This document shows positions 13,401 to 22,954 of a DNA stretch of 60,000 nucleotides, piece by piece. The number at the start of each line of letters is the position of its first letter. The stretch's first letter is position 1. Origin of the DNA: Bolinopsis microptera. Lineage: Eukaryota; Ctenophora; Tentaculata; Lobata; Bolinopsidae. The notes below the pieces were generated by a model. It worked only from the letters and a program-made list of their open reading frames with translations. It did no database searches and had not been told where the DNA came from. The stretch is from NCBI RefSeq assembly GCF_026151205.1, contig NC_087080.1, forward strand, positions 7,297,096 through 7,357,095, given 5' to 3'. The position numbers were made by a program, and so were the translations under genes.

Positions 13401-16400
13401 TGTATTGGGTAAAGTAACAAATCATTACAGACAAGCTGTGATGCATCTGATCCCGAAGTATGTAGATATATTATATATTATGATATATAATATATTATAT
13501 TATATATTATATTATATATTATATGTGTACTTTTAACTCAACATAGAGTTTTAAAAGGTTAGTAATTATCCCGCTCAGCATGCAAAATGTATGGAATTTG
13601 TATAAAGAATGTAGTTCATACTCAGTTTTAGCGTCAGAGAATGAGTTCAGGAAGCTAGATATGGTGGACTGCATCACGTTATTCTTACTAAAATACGAGG
13701 AAAACGGAAAGAATGTCATGGTGCCAAGAGGAAAAGTAAAGATCGCTCGTAACGAAATCAAAGAATTCAGCGAAATCGACAAAAAACATGAGAGAGAAAC
13801 AAAGTATGCAGACTATTTTAAGAAGCCTTAAAAATAGCTAACATTGTTAACCGTGTAAGAGCGTCGTATATAACATAATGTTACGAGTGTATAGCTTAAT
13901 TTTTGTTAATAAGAGAGGTGTGCTGCAGTGTACACAGCTCAATTAACGTCAATTAACGTTAATTAAGTTAACTTACAGTCAGCTTGAACGGAATCACATT
14001 GTTAGAAACACTTTAAAAGACAGTTGGAATATTTTTTAACACGAGCAAAAATATTAAACTACTTTTAAATTACGCGAAAAATTTAATAGAACATATTAGT
14101 AGCCTGGTATGTTAGCCTAAAAAAGCCTAAATTAAAACAGATATAATAACGTGATACAGTAAAACACCAATTTACCAGGCCCCGATTTACCAGGCCCCGA
14201 TTTACCAGGCCCCGATTTACCGCGGCTGTAGCATTTCCCCAAACTCAGCGGTAAATCGGGGTTTTACTGTGTTACGCTCTATGTAAGACACGTTGCTTGT
14301 CATCACTATATTATGTATATACTATATAACCTTTAAAACTGATTTGTCATCAAACGATTGAAGATTTAGGTTACACAAGTACTGATAAAAGTGGTTCATC
14401 ACAGTTGGTAATTACAGTTGATTACATTTGATTACATTTAATTACAGTTGATTACAGTTGATTACAGTTGATTACAGTTGATTACAGTTGATTACAGTTC
14501 AATGCATTAGTAAGGGAAGCACTGTGAAAACTAAACACAACAAAAGGACAAAGACAAGGTTACAAGGTAAAGTCTACAGACAGGTGTGTGTACAATATAA
14601 TGTTGTTATTAAGTAAACAGAGGTTGTGTGAAGGAAGTTAAATAGTTGGCAGAGTGCCAACTATTTAGTAAGTGTTACCAGCCGGATAAGCAAAACTTGA
14701 TGAATTTGGTGAAGTGTTGAATTAGTTCCGGAATGATGTAAAGTTTTAGTTGACAGTTTGAGTATGGTTTGTTCCAGAATGATATACAGTTTTAGTTGGG
14801 GAATGTTCCATGGAATTGTCCATTGGAGTTAAGGACGTAACATTTTGAGCATTTTAAAGTCTGTGAATAACTGAGAAAGCTTTGAGGAACGTGTTAAACA
14901 CTGGAGATTCAGTTCATGGTAATTTTTATAGTGAATTTCCACCGTTTGATTTAGAATAAAATAGAAGAAGTCACAATATCTTTATTTTTATCAACTTTTC
15001 AAAGTTGATCATTCAGTACATAATTAATTCTATCACTTGACATGAACCAAAACAGAAACTGTTATATTACATCACGTGATACGAATTACCTTGCTTGTGT
15101 TCTGCCAATACCGAACCACGACATAAAAACCAGAAAAGTAAACTACAAAAACAGCAAAACAACACGCTGAACAACAAAACAACACGTTGAACAACACGTT
15201 AAACAACAACTTCCTCGTATATGGCTCTGCAGAGGAGTGCAAAAGAAACAAGGTTACATGACACTGTACACTGCACACACACGACACACTCTCCCCACCG
15301 GCCCCAGTCGCACAAATTAGATTATAATTTCATCATCCTTCACGGCTATAATGAGAATTACTTACCTTAGTGCAAGAAATATAGGCGGCAAGAATATAAG
15401 GCGCTAGAAATTAAGGCGGCAAGAAATTAAGGCGATATTTTTTTCGGAAAAAATACGATTTTTGATCGCAAATTTGGTTATAGTTTTGGTCGAAATAGTG
15501 TCAATTTTATTCTTTTATCAGTCTATAAAGCATAGAAATCTGTTTAAAAATACGATATATTGGACATTGGTCACATAAAAACTAAATGGTGCATGCACAT
15601 TATATTTATAGTGATTGCTGTTCTGTCGTCTAAGTTTATAATTTTAAATTAGGTAGACATCCACTACATCAGCAAACTGCAAGTCAATTGGTATATTCAT
15701 TGCATTTGACAAAATGATAGTGCACATTCTGTACGCGGCAAGGAATTTTTATGTATGTATACTACATATCATCATTAAAATTAAAAATTATTTCTTTTTA
15801 AAATTAAAACTCGATTTAAAGCTTAAAAATGAAATGTAAAATTGTACGAACATTCGAATTTGAACTGACATTAATAACACATGTACTGCAGTTTAAATCT
15901 CAATAGAATATAGTCCGAGAAGCCGAGATAAAAAACATGAAGTTAGATCCTGAGCGCTGCAAATGGATCAATCAGCATTCTTGAGTCAATACCGTCCTCC
16001 TTGCACCTCCTCACCGCTTCAGTGAGACCAGACGCACGCCATCCAGAAGCGATCAACTTCTTTCCTTCCACAGTTTTGAAGAACTCGTAGGAAGCTGTCA
16101 AAGTTTTGGCATGGAGAGGTTTCAGCACTGACAAGCGGATATCCAACTTGAAATCTCCTACTTCAGGATTATGCTGGATGTGATCTGCTAGACTACGACT
16201 TACGTAGGATGCACATGCCTCCCGCTCAAAATCTTTTAGCTTTTTATTCACTGTGAGATCTAGTGGTGACAAGAGATGAGTCAAATTTTTCGGTATGTCG
16301 ACGGTACAGATTCCAAGCATTGAAAGCAGACTCAAAACTCGTGGTGCATTATGAGCACTAAAATCGTCCCAAATAACTACCACTTTCTGACTGTCAGGTT

Positions 16401-19400
16401 TTCCGAGGGATTTCTTCTTCTGATCAACGTAAGGCTTGATAACATTATTTAGGATATTCAAAGTTTCTTCAGTGTTCGACCAGTGCGTTTTGTTGTAAGA
16501 GAGAAGGAAACCTGCGGGAAGTAGATCTGCAGAAGGTAAGCACCTTTTAGTTGTTCCTTTGTAAATTAGTTGGTAGGGTAAGATGTCTCCTGACAGTGTG
16601 ACCGCGAGAGTAGCTGTGATTGTTCTCTTGTCGCCACAGTGAGCCACAGCAGTACGGCTTTCTCCCCTCTTACTCATGGTGGAGTTGCTCAGGTTAAAAA
16701 ACTTTGTTGGAGTTTGGTCCAGGGTGATAATCAGCTCCTCGGGAATGTCGTACTCGTCAACAACCTTCTGAAGAGCGAAATGATACCGTAACTTGGTTTC
16801 TTCATATGCTCCGCTGCTAACAGGTGGCCTAGACGTCGTAGCTTTTCTCTGAGAGAACTTCATCCGGGTGTACAATGATGTCAGCCAGGAGTGTGTTACC
16901 TCGAACTTCAAGAAAGTGCCGTACTTTGTTAGGTTAGCGTTCACCAATCCCATGAGACATCCACGTATTGTTGTCGAATTGACCACACCTCCAGCCTCTC
17001 TCATGGTTACCAAGAGTCTTCTCAAATCAGCATCCAATTCAGCCGGCAACGATGTAGGCCTCCCGCGTTTCCCCACAAGCAATGCTTCAGGAGCTGATCC
17101 ATCTGCTCCCGAGATTTTGCTGTACTCTCGTTTCCACCTCCTCACTGAATTTTCGGTAAGATGAGCAAATTGGGGCTTGAAATGAGTAACTGTATCCACG
17201 ATCCTGTTAGAAGTAGCATAGCGGGCGATGGTCGCCTTCTCCTTCGGTGTGTATGTTGCACGTTTTTTGGTTTTGGCTTTGGAAATGCTAAGACAATCAG
17301 CTACGCTATCCAGCTGGCTCTGACTCAAGCCCGACGTGCTAGGAGTTGGCAAACTGTGAACTGGGATATTTGCGACGGTTAGTGATTCGGCACCCACATC
17401 CTTATCCCGCATGTAGTAACCTAAGAGATTCCTGACCGACATACCTGTTCAAGTGAAATGTTAAAAGTAAAACTAGTGGCGAAAAGTTCACAGTTGATGA
17501 GCATTAAGGAATCACAAGTCTTATTCTCTTATTGTGAATTTGTCTTGATGACTTAGGTATCATTTATCAGTTGGTACTCTACCTAATGATATCCGTGTGA
17601 CTAATTATGATATCCGTGTAACTCCCCAAACTTGTTATAACTACGACCATTGGCACAATCACAAACTATAAAGCTTATACAGCGCATGTAATAGTCCAGA
17701 AAGTAGATACACATTACACAACAGGGAGATAGGGAGCCACTATTATATATTTCACCATAATTTAGACAGCAGAAGGACAATTGTAATTAATGATGCGAAG
17801 CAATATATCGAACAGAAAAGGGCACCAAAATACTGGAGGGACTGCAACAAGCGGTGTAGTGGTCAATTTTAGCGGTTTAGCGGACCACTAACAAAAAATC
17901 TCCCAAACAAAACATTATTTTAAGCAGTTTAGCGGTATTTTCTAGCGGTTTAGCGGATCGCTAACGAAAAAAAAAGTGCCAAGTTAAGCGGTACCAGCTA
18001 ACACCGCTTGTTGTAGCCCCCCCCCCCTACTTAATACCTATGTACTTATTATGAGCAGCCATGACCACACAATTTGCAATATTTCGATTGTGCATGACCT
18101 ACAACTCTACAAGTCTACACTCTATAATTGACAATCGGTATAAGCTTGTGCGGAAATTCCTAAAACAATGTATGTTTTGCATCGAGTAAATGCTCAAAGA
18201 CGAAAGGCAGATATTATAGTACCTAATTAAGCATAAATTAAGCTAAATTGAGTACTTAAGCAAATGAGTACTTAAGCAAATTGAGTACTTAAGCAAATGC
18301 AAGCAAATGGCACAATTCATCACTCGAATGTAATCATGAAACACTGAAACTGTGCGAAAGTGGGTCGGCACTGCTGCACTGGCAGGAGGCAGAGTGAAGT
18401 GACGTCACTCGCAGGAGTCAGGACTGCAGGAGCGCCAGGCTGCAGTTGTCACGGCCGGCTCATAGATTTGCTCAGATGTAAGAATGCGATCAGTTACCGT
18501 GTGTATGATAAATTTCACGCGCATTGCTCACTTGCACCCACATCCCACAAGACCACAAGAGGTAGTTTAAAAAGTTAATCAAATCGTAACTTCAAGTCAA
18601 GAGGTCACTCAGCTTTCTATTTCGGTCCAGTTCCACGCTCTCTTCTACACACACACTCCCACCTCGCTGTTGTATAAAGGTATAACAATGTGTACTACTA
18701 CAGTGACAATTGACATACCAGAGACATCATTTGTCATGGGGGTGAGAGGGTATCACTTTTATCAAAAGGATTGGACAAAACCATCTAAAGACGATACTTT
18801 ATCATTCGAGAAGGAAGATAATAATCCCTACGATTCTTTTGCAGTCGCAGTGAAAGCGAAATTTCCGCACAAGCTAGTACCGATAACTGTAGGACATGTG
18901 CCAATTGAAATATCACGAATTGTCTACTTTTCGATTGGTCATGGCTGCTCCTACAAAGTAAAAGTCCTGGAGGAGAAACCTGCACGTTCTCCTCTTACAC
19001 AGGGCGGCTTAGAAGTGAAGTGCTCTGTAACTGCTTCATGGACCAATGAGAAGGGAATAACGCTCCTCAAGAAGTTAGTCGACGAAAAGTACAGCTTCGA
19101 CAAACGTTTGGAGGATGAATCAGCTGATATTATCAAGAAGCTATTTCCAGACACGACGGAGCAAGATGACGACGACTATCTTGGTTATGGATTGCAGCTG
19201 CTGGAGATATATGACTCTGATGAAGAAGGAGAAGACGAGAATATTAATTGATATATTAATGTATTTAGACTCAAGTTAATTTATTTTAAATATGTATTTC
19301 ATTGAATTCTAGCAAATAACGAAATCGACATGTAAATTTAAAATAATAAAATCACACGAAAATTTCTTATGAAAAAATCGCAAGAAAAACAAGAATTGCG

Positions 19401-21254
19401 CCCGTTGTTTTGTTTTGGCGGACGCTAGATTTCCATTTCACATTTACTATAAATTTAAGTACAAGCTCCAATCAGCTCACTTCAATCTTCATGATAATAA
19501 TATTGATAAATTATGCATCAAATACGGGAAACACTTGAAATTCAGTTCAATTGCCGTAGAACTTAACTTGTATCTGTAATTCAAGAAATTATCAGCAAAG
19601 GTAAACTATACTCGTGTACACATCAATACACTATGCGTGCCACGTACAAATTGGGCGTATTACCTAATAGTAATATTATACATTACATGCATCATATACA
19701 TTAAAACACAGTCGCGCCGCGCATTCATAGATCACAGGCTATCTATACATCACATCTCCGCAAGCAATCCTCGCGCGCGCGCAACTTTTTCGTTGCATGG
19801 TAACGGACGGAATGACATCATATTCAGACCCGCCTACTGCTATCTCCAAAATCCACGTTTTTCTGCAAAAACCTCCATTCGTAACCTTTCACTATTGCCT
19901 TTTTTCAAAAGGGTGAAAAGGAAAAAATTAAGGCGGTTAGAAATTACGGTGGTCAGATATTAAGGCGGCAAGAAATTAAGGCGATTTTGTCAGAATCGCC
20001 TTAATTTCTTGCCGCCTATATTTCTTGCACTAAGGTATGTTAGAGAGCCACCACAACCGGAAATCTCTATCCATTCGCGGATATTCATGCGGGAAATTAT
20101 GACTGAATATTATGACACCGTGATACCTGGGATATATCTGTAGAATGTTATCTCTGTAGATGACAGTGGCGTGATGCCTAGGATTTTCTAGCAGAACTTC
20201 AGGTAACTCAATATTTCAGTAGTACTCTAGTTTTTTAACGTCTTGCAGGACTAACGTAAGAAAGTACTCAGTACAAACGTGGAGCAGTCTTGGAGCAGCA
20301 GTACAGAGGGGATGTGAGATGTTGAGCTGCTAAATGTTTTAACAGTGACGTGTTTTATAATATGTTATATCACTGCTATAATTACTGTACGATACGTTAT
20401 CACCCTATCTTGCTACTAACTTACTGAAGTCAACTTACGATGCTTCAAAATAAAGGTTTAGTCCTCAGTGTTTTATTATTATTCAATTAAATTAAGCCTC
20501 TAGAGACGAGTTGTGACTTTATCTTTCGTTGAATTGCAATGTTTTGACCGATCTGATGCACATTTAAGTTCATAAAATTAAACAAGTTTAAAACTAAAAG
20601 TTTTTGATCGAACAACTTATCGAGCTAACCCTATCGTTGCAAATGACGTGACATATTTAAAAGTTTTTGGTTACTAATGATACTATATCTAATCTTGTTC
20701 ATTGTTCAGTAACTAACAAATTTTAGAAAAAGATTTGCCCAAAGAACCCATTCTTTGATCTTTGTTTCTCTCAGTCAATTAGTCGCAGCTCTTAAATCAT
20801 TTCAATAATGATACAGGATCATTCAAAAGGACAAAGAAAACGTACAGTATAAATTTTGATAGTCAACATGAGAATTTCCGTGTTTACAAATAATCGATTG
20901 TAAATTATTTAAAAGTACTCATAGATCGTTGACAAAGTTCTGACATTCGAATGAAGGGTAGGAAGAATATTGATCTTTACAGAAGGTTAAATTCAACCTT
21001 CAATATTGCCAATTTATACATATTTTAAAACATTTTGCAACAGTAAATTCATGTAACACACTAAAGTTTATATAGAAAGGCTTATAGAAAGGTTAATGTC
21101 CCCAAGATGTAACCAACTTCAGCCAACGTTAACTTTGACCGAAGTCAGCTACATCTTGGTAACAGTAACTTATTGAAAATAAGAGGTTTACCTGTTTTGT
21201 TCTCTTAATAAGTGCACTAGATGTTCTTCTGAGAGAGTTCCAGCAGTGCATAAA
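4414..21254 (-). CDS. EVI5: EVI5-family TBC-domain Rab GTPase-activating protein (partial, 6 exons)
   Basis: Exons in transcript order: 21254-21192 (start uncertain; 21228 is possible), 12405-12286, 8338-8185, 7280-7173, 6709-6635, 4539-4414. All phases join: AG+G, AG+A, then phase 0. The first exon gives [13 protein letters not shown] and the second starts QLEADTKC, matching the EVI5 pre-TBC region. The third (WDSNSRKKQ...[14 protein letters not shown]) opens the TBC domain. The fourth carries [12 protein letters not shown] with the catalytic arginine finger, the fifth GYCQG with the glutamine finger, and the sixth [14 protein letters not shown] and FFKPSMKEL. These residues predict an active Rab GAP; EVI5 family members act on Rab11-type GTPases in endosomal recycling and cytokinesis. 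The N-terminus, the end of the TBC domain and the coiled-coil tail are outside or unrecognised. Introns hold a nested gene, a SINE, MITEs and the pogo transposon. EVI5 versus EVI5L cannot be separated. Confidence 0.9.
6421..6597. repeat. Purine-rich GAGGAGGACTGA minisatellite
   Basis: Imperfect repeats of GAGGAGGAGGACTGA-type units lie in the EVI5-like intron, just downstream (in transcript sense) of the exon carrying the glutamine finger. One strand is almost purely purine, so triplex or H-DNA formation is conceivable. Confidence 0.85.
7090..7113. repeat. Poly-G tract
   Basis: A run of guanines interrupted once by A, within an EVI5-like intron. Its length is likely to be unreliable in an assembly. 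Confidence 0.85.
7902..7935. repeat. Perfect 34-bp AT-rich palindrome
   Basis: AGAGTGTATTATATAAT is followed directly by its exact reverse complement with no spacer. It sits in an EVI5-like intron among further TATA-rich sequence. It could be a cruciform-forming site or the core of a decayed foldback element. Confidence 0.9.
9774..9796. repeat. Poly-C tract
   Basis: A cytosine homopolymer preceded by CCGCCCCG, in the EVI5-like intron upstream of the nested pentraxin-like gene. Confidence 0.85.
10339..10348 (+). promoter_or_regulatory. Possible TATA box of the pentraxin-like gene
   Basis: TATTTATAAA lies 50 bp upstream of the ATG at 10398. Spacing allows a short 5' leader. In AT-rich DNA such matches are frequent, so this is tentative. 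Confidence 0.35.
10398..11532 (+). CDS. Secreted pentraxin/LamG-domain protein, two exons, nested in EVI5 intron
   Basis: Exon 1 is 10398-11295 and exon 2 is 11453-11532 (phase 1; donor GTAAGC, acceptor CCGCAG), giving 325 residues. The ATG at 10398 has A at -3. Residues 1 to about 20 form a signal peptide ([17 protein letters not shown]). The LamG/pentraxin domain spans roughly 35-215, with [21 protein letters not shown], a YYDG turn, [16 protein letters not shown] and a closing Cys. This is the pentraxin pattern of paired cysteines plus a D/E-rich segment where family members bind calcium. A Cys-rich acidic linker (DCECEQ) with N-glycosylation sequons and a helical tail follow. Pentraxins are secreted pattern-recognition lectins; that role is inferred here. 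The gene lies antisense inside the EVI5-like intron between 12286 and 8338. Confidence 0.88.
11775..11780 (+). terminator. AATAAA polyadenylation signal of the pentraxin-like gene
   Basis: AATAAA occurs about 240 bp after the stop codon at 11532. It is the best candidate 3' processing signal for the nested gene, although AT-rich DNA yields chance matches. Confidence 0.45.
12065..12222. repeat. 14-bp minisatellite (GTGGTCACTGTTAT)n
   Basis: About eleven nearly perfect 14-bp units end 64 bp from the EVI5-like exon at 12286-12405, inside the downstream intron on the minus strand. Each unit contains the palindrome-like GGTCACTG. Confidence 0.95.
12690..12920 (-). mobile_element. tRNA-derived SINE
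   Basis: Read on the minus strand from 12920, the head resembles a tRNA. It has an A box TAGCGTAGTTGG and a B box GAGTTCGAAACCC at normal pol III spacing. The loop between them, ATTTGTAAT, would place a TGT (Thr) anticodon. Stems are degenerate and about 150 bp of unrelated body follows, so this is a SINE rather than a functional tRNA gene. The 3' boundary (about 12690) is approximate and no clear target-site duplication was identified. Confidence 0.8.
13247..13402. mobile_element. Tigger/pogo-like MITE, 156 bp, TA target duplication
   Basis: The right end reads inward CAGTAAAACCCCGATTTACC and the left end CAGTAAACACTCCGATTTAC, giving inverted termini of about 24 bp. TA dinucleotides flank both ends (13245-13246 and 13403-13404). 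Size and ends fit a non-autonomous Tc1/mariner-pogo element. Confidence 0.8.
13580..13831 (+). CDS. Hypothetical ORF or exon, 83 residues
   Basis: An open frame begins with ATG one base after a CCGCTCAG that could be a splice acceptor. It encodes a basic, charged peptide ([20 protein letters not shown], then [12 protein letters not shown], ending YADYFKKP). I do not recognise it. The composition is more protein-like than nearby random frames, but there is no homology call and no partner exon. It may be a gene remnant or an undetected TE fragment in the EVI5-like intron. Confidence 0.25.
   Translation: MQNVWNLYKECSSYSVLASENEFRKLDMVDCITLFLLKYEENGKNVMVPRGKVKIARNEIKEFSEIDKKHERETKYADYFKKP
14157..14269. 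mobile_element. Second Tigger/pogo-like MITE, 113 bp
   Basis: The right terminus is the same as in the 13247-13402 copy (GCGGTAAATCGGGGTTTTACTG). The left terminus is CAGTAAAACACC. The interior has three copies of CCAGGCCCCGATTTA in tandem. TA precedes the left end but TG follows the right end, so one flank has mutated or the copy is recombined. Confidence 0.75.
14411..14499. repeat. 10-bp minisatellite (GATTACAGTT)n
   Basis: About nine units, some with TTT or TTA variants, in the EVI5-like intron. Confidence 0.9.
15365..15434 (+). repeat. Left terminal inverted repeat of the pogo-like transposon
   Basis: The outer 29 bp match the right end exactly. Repeated AAATTAAGGCGGCAAG-type motifs follow and are likely transposase-binding subrepeats (inference). 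Confidence 0.92.
15943..17442 (-). CDS. Pogo/Tigger-type DDD transposase, 499 aa
   Basis: This cut-and-paste transposase is read as one uninterrupted frame from ATG at 17442. Residues about 60-110 form a basic helix-turn-helix region ([16 protein letters not shown] to [13 protein letters not shown]), followed by a GRPTSLP motif and a second DNA-binding segment. The catalytic DDE_1 core shows D242 in LDQTP, D359 in VIWDDFSAH and D395 in [11 protein letters not shown]. The spacing of about 35 residues between the last two is normal for pogo-like enzymes, whose third acidic residue is Asp. All three are present, so activity is plausible. It acts in the nucleus on the element's own termini. A splice-acceptor-like TTGAACAG lies just before the start codon, so an upstream leader exon is possible. 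Confidence 0.93.
   Translation of the reverse strand: MSVRNLLGYYMRDKDVGAESLTVANIPVHSLPTPSTSGLSQSQLDSVADCLSISKAKTKKRATYTPKEKATIARYATSNRIVDTVTHFKPQFAHLTENSVRRWKREYSKISGADGSAPEALLVGKRGRPTSLPAELDADLRRLLVTMREAGGVVNSTTIRGCLMGLVNANLTKYGTFLKFEVTHSWLTSLYTRMKFSQRKATTSRPPVSSGAYEETKLRYHFALQKVVDEYDIPEELIITLDQTPTKFFNLSNSTMSKRGESRTAVAHCGDKRTITATLAVTLSGDILPYQLIYKGTTKRCLPSADLLPAGFLLSYNKTHWSNTEETLNILNNVIKPYVDQKKKSLGKPDSQKVVVIWDDFSAHNAPRVLSLLSMLGICTVDIPKNLTHLLSPLDLTVNKKLKDFEREACASYVSRSLADHIQHNPEVGDFKLDIRLSVLKPLHAKTLTASYEFFKTVEGKKLIASGWRASGLTEAVRRCKEDGIDSRMLIDPFAALRI
17443..18687. promoter_or_regulatory. Divergent intergenic region of the transposon (putative bidirectional promoter)
   Basis: The transposase (leftward) and the HIRAN gene (rightward) both start from this 1.2-kb spacer, so promoters for both should lie here. 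It contains GAGTACTTAAGCAAAT repeats near 18250-18300 and a nested MITE. No individual promoter element is certain. Confidence 0.5.
17838..18019. mobile_element. Nested MITE with CTACAACAAGCGGTGT ends, 182 bp
   Basis: The left end GGGACTGCAACAAGCGGTGT and the inverted right end GGGCTACAACAAGCGGTGT match closely. The interior repeats TAGCGGTTTAGCGG several times. It lies inside the pogo-like element between its two genes. The superfamily is not assigned because no target duplication is clear. Confidence 0.7.
18688..19251 (+). CDS. HIRAN-domain accessory protein of the transposon, about 187 aa
   Basis: The first ATG of the frame is at 18688 ([11 protein letters not shown]). Residues about 12-90 match the HIRAN fold signature: [12 protein letters not shown], a charged stretch, then the diagnostic [15 protein letters not shown] (E...NPYD..A..V) and [10 protein letters not shown]. 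The C-terminus is strongly acidic (EQDDDD and [10 protein letters not shown]). HIRAN domains in HLTF/Rad5 proteins bind 3' ends of single-stranded DNA at stalled forks. Here the domain stands alone, without helicase or RING. It lies inside the transposon, divergent from the transposase, so it is probably an element-encoded accessory factor rather than a host gene (inference). Candidate roles are binding excision ends or countering host repair. An AATAAA follows at 19345-19350. Confidence 0.8.
   Translation: MCTTTVTIDIPETSFVMGVRGYHFYQKDWTKPSKDDTLSFEKEDNNPYDSFAVAVKAKFPHKLVPITVGHVPIEISRIVYFSIGHGCSYKVKVLEEKPARSPLTQGGLEVKCSVTASWTNEKGITLLKKLVDEKYSFDKRLEDESADIIKKLFPDTTEQDDDDYLGYGLQLLEIYDSDEEGEDENIN
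19925..20035 (-). repeat. Right terminal inverted repeat with a 23-bp-stem hairpin
   Basis: The outer end mirrors the left terminus. Just inside, GGCGGCAAGAAATTAAGGCG pairs with its inverted copy across a loop of about 7 bases centred near 19992, forming a perfect stem of about 23 bp. Further degenerate copies of the motif lie at 19927-19970. The left end has the direct motifs but not the full hairpin. Confidence 0.9.
20038..21190. other. Non-coding part of the EVI5-like intron
   Basis: No ORF, RNA gene or clear repeat was recognised between the transposon and the upstream EVI5-like exon. Confidence 0.5.
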
Positions 21255-21764
21255 CTACAATGTTCTGACATACCTCATTCATTGCTCTTTAAACTGAGAG
21301 TTTCAGGAATATTATCTTGTACTGTTGGTAAGTAAAACAAAATTTAAGTAAAACAAAATTTAAATTTTATTGCCATTACAATGAATAATGATATCATAAT
21401 AAATATAAGTAGACATCCGATAATAAACTTGTTACATCCAGTACAACCCAAGATGTCAGCCGACGCGACTTACAAAAATAAAGAAAGCTAGCATGTTATG
21501 TTCACTGTTCATAGTTTTTCTAACGAGCATGCTTAGCACTTAGGCTGTACGGAAATAGCTTTAATTCTACGTCATATTAAAAACTTTACATCATTTTTTG
21601 AGATACAAAAATAAATTATGTTGTCACAAAAAAATTTCTTTTAAAAATATGGTAATCCATATTGGAATGGTACAAACAATCTTACTATCTTACTATATAT
21701 AAAGCAAGACGATATATCTGTTTATATATCCGTGCCATTTTACTGACACCACAGCATCAACTAA

Positions 21765-21842
21765 AAAGCGCCCCCTGTTGGCGCCAGTCAAATCTCTAAA
21801 AAAGTGTGTTTCTAGAGCAAAACGTGCAGTTTTGCTAGTACC
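21765..21842 (+). repeat. Dispersed repeat motif, left copy of an inverted pair
   Basis: It holds AAAAAGCGCCCCCTGTTGGC followed by AATCTCTAAAAAAGTGTG, TCTAGAGCAAAAC and GCAGTTTTGCTAGTAC. The same blocks occur inverted at about 22955-23055 and direct at 37148-37290. They look like terminal or subterminal sequence of a DNA transposon family. Confidence 0.75.
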
Positions 21843-22559
21843 TCGTTAAATTTTTCAAAATTGTAAGTATTTATAACTATAAGCAATGACCAAATTTAGC
21901 GAGTAATCTACTAGGAAAAGCATTGGGGACCTCTTTTTTTAGGTCGCGAAGCAGTTTTCCAGGGAGTGTTTTGTAATTTTGACACAATAGCTACATTTCA
22001 GTAAAAGAATTTTCATCCTCCAGAAAAACTCACAAATATGCTTAGGACTTGATGCACAGAGGTGATTTTTTCACAGCCTACTTAGGGCCGGGGTTGTTCA
22101 CATATTACGTAATCAGCCGAGGGGAGAGGGGGGTTTCCAAATGATTACGCTAGTATAATTTTGATACAATAGCTATGTGTAAAACTGATTATGGAGGGCG
22201 GCGGAGGGTAAATATTTTTCAAAAAGTGATTACGTAATATTATGTGAATGATCCTTTAAGAAGTATCTGTAAAAAAGTTATCAGTAAAATAAAGTTGTCA
22301 ATTTTATTCCAATTTTATATCAATTTTATACCATACTGCAGATCATGGACTGATAGTTGACGAGGAAAAGGGGCACTCTATGTTATTCACTATTGCTATT
22401 CAAAGACAGTGTCAGGCTTGGGATATGGGGGTCTTGTATCAAAGAAGGACAGTTTCAAGAGACAGTAATATGATGGTATTACTGGTCACTTTTTGGCAAG
22501 AGCTGTCATTGTTTATTAGTTGAATAAAATCAAAAAAGCTCTAACTTTTTAATAGACAC

Positions 22560-22925
22560 ACTTCATCGTAGACACCCAAGGTCCATTTTAAACATCAAAT
22601 GGCGTAAAGGTATGATAAGCAACAAAGCATTGTATGAAAAGTACAAAGTTGAAAAGTTATCCAAGCGTATCAAACACCAGCGGTGGAAGATGTTTGGACA
22701 CATTCTCAAGAGTATGGAGAACACTCCAGCACAAACGGCTCTCTCTTTTGCTATTGAATCAGATAATTTATTTATTGGAAGATTGGGGAGACCTAGAATG
22801 AACTTGTTATCTGTTTTAAGAAGTGATTTAAGTAGTAGAAATTTGCACATAGATAACTTGCATGAATTAAACGAAACCAAAGATATAGCTGCATGCAACA
22901 GGTGTTGGGAAAATCATTTTCAAGG
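22560..22925 (+). pseudogene. LINE reverse transcriptase C-terminal fragment
   Basis: The plus frame reads KRIKHQRWKMFGHILKSMEN, then GRLGRPRMNLL. This is the typical post-RT tail of LINE ORF2 (RWxxxGHxxR followed by GRPR). The related minus-strand LINE at 51.1-51.4 kb has ARWKMLGHVLRSSDDTPA in the same place. No RT core is present. It lies between inverted copies of the dispersed motif. Confidence 0.75.
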
Positions 22926-22954
22926 GTACAGTTCATTTTTGTCGGTAAGAGGTG

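Larger units (their letters stand above)
15365..20035. mobile_element. Autonomous pogo-superfamily DNA transposon, 4.67 kb, with HIRAN accessory gene
   Basis: Both ends begin CCTTAGTGCAAGAAATATAG and are identical for about 29 bp. TA lies at both outer flanks (15363-15364 and 20036-20037), the target duplication of Tc1/mariner-pogo elements. The interior has an intact transposase on the minus strand and a second intact gene on the plus strand, transcribed divergently from a 1.2-kb spacer that holds a nested MITE. Identical termini, an exact TA duplication and two uninterrupted ORFs suggest a recent insertion into the EVI5-like intron. Confidence 0.93.
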
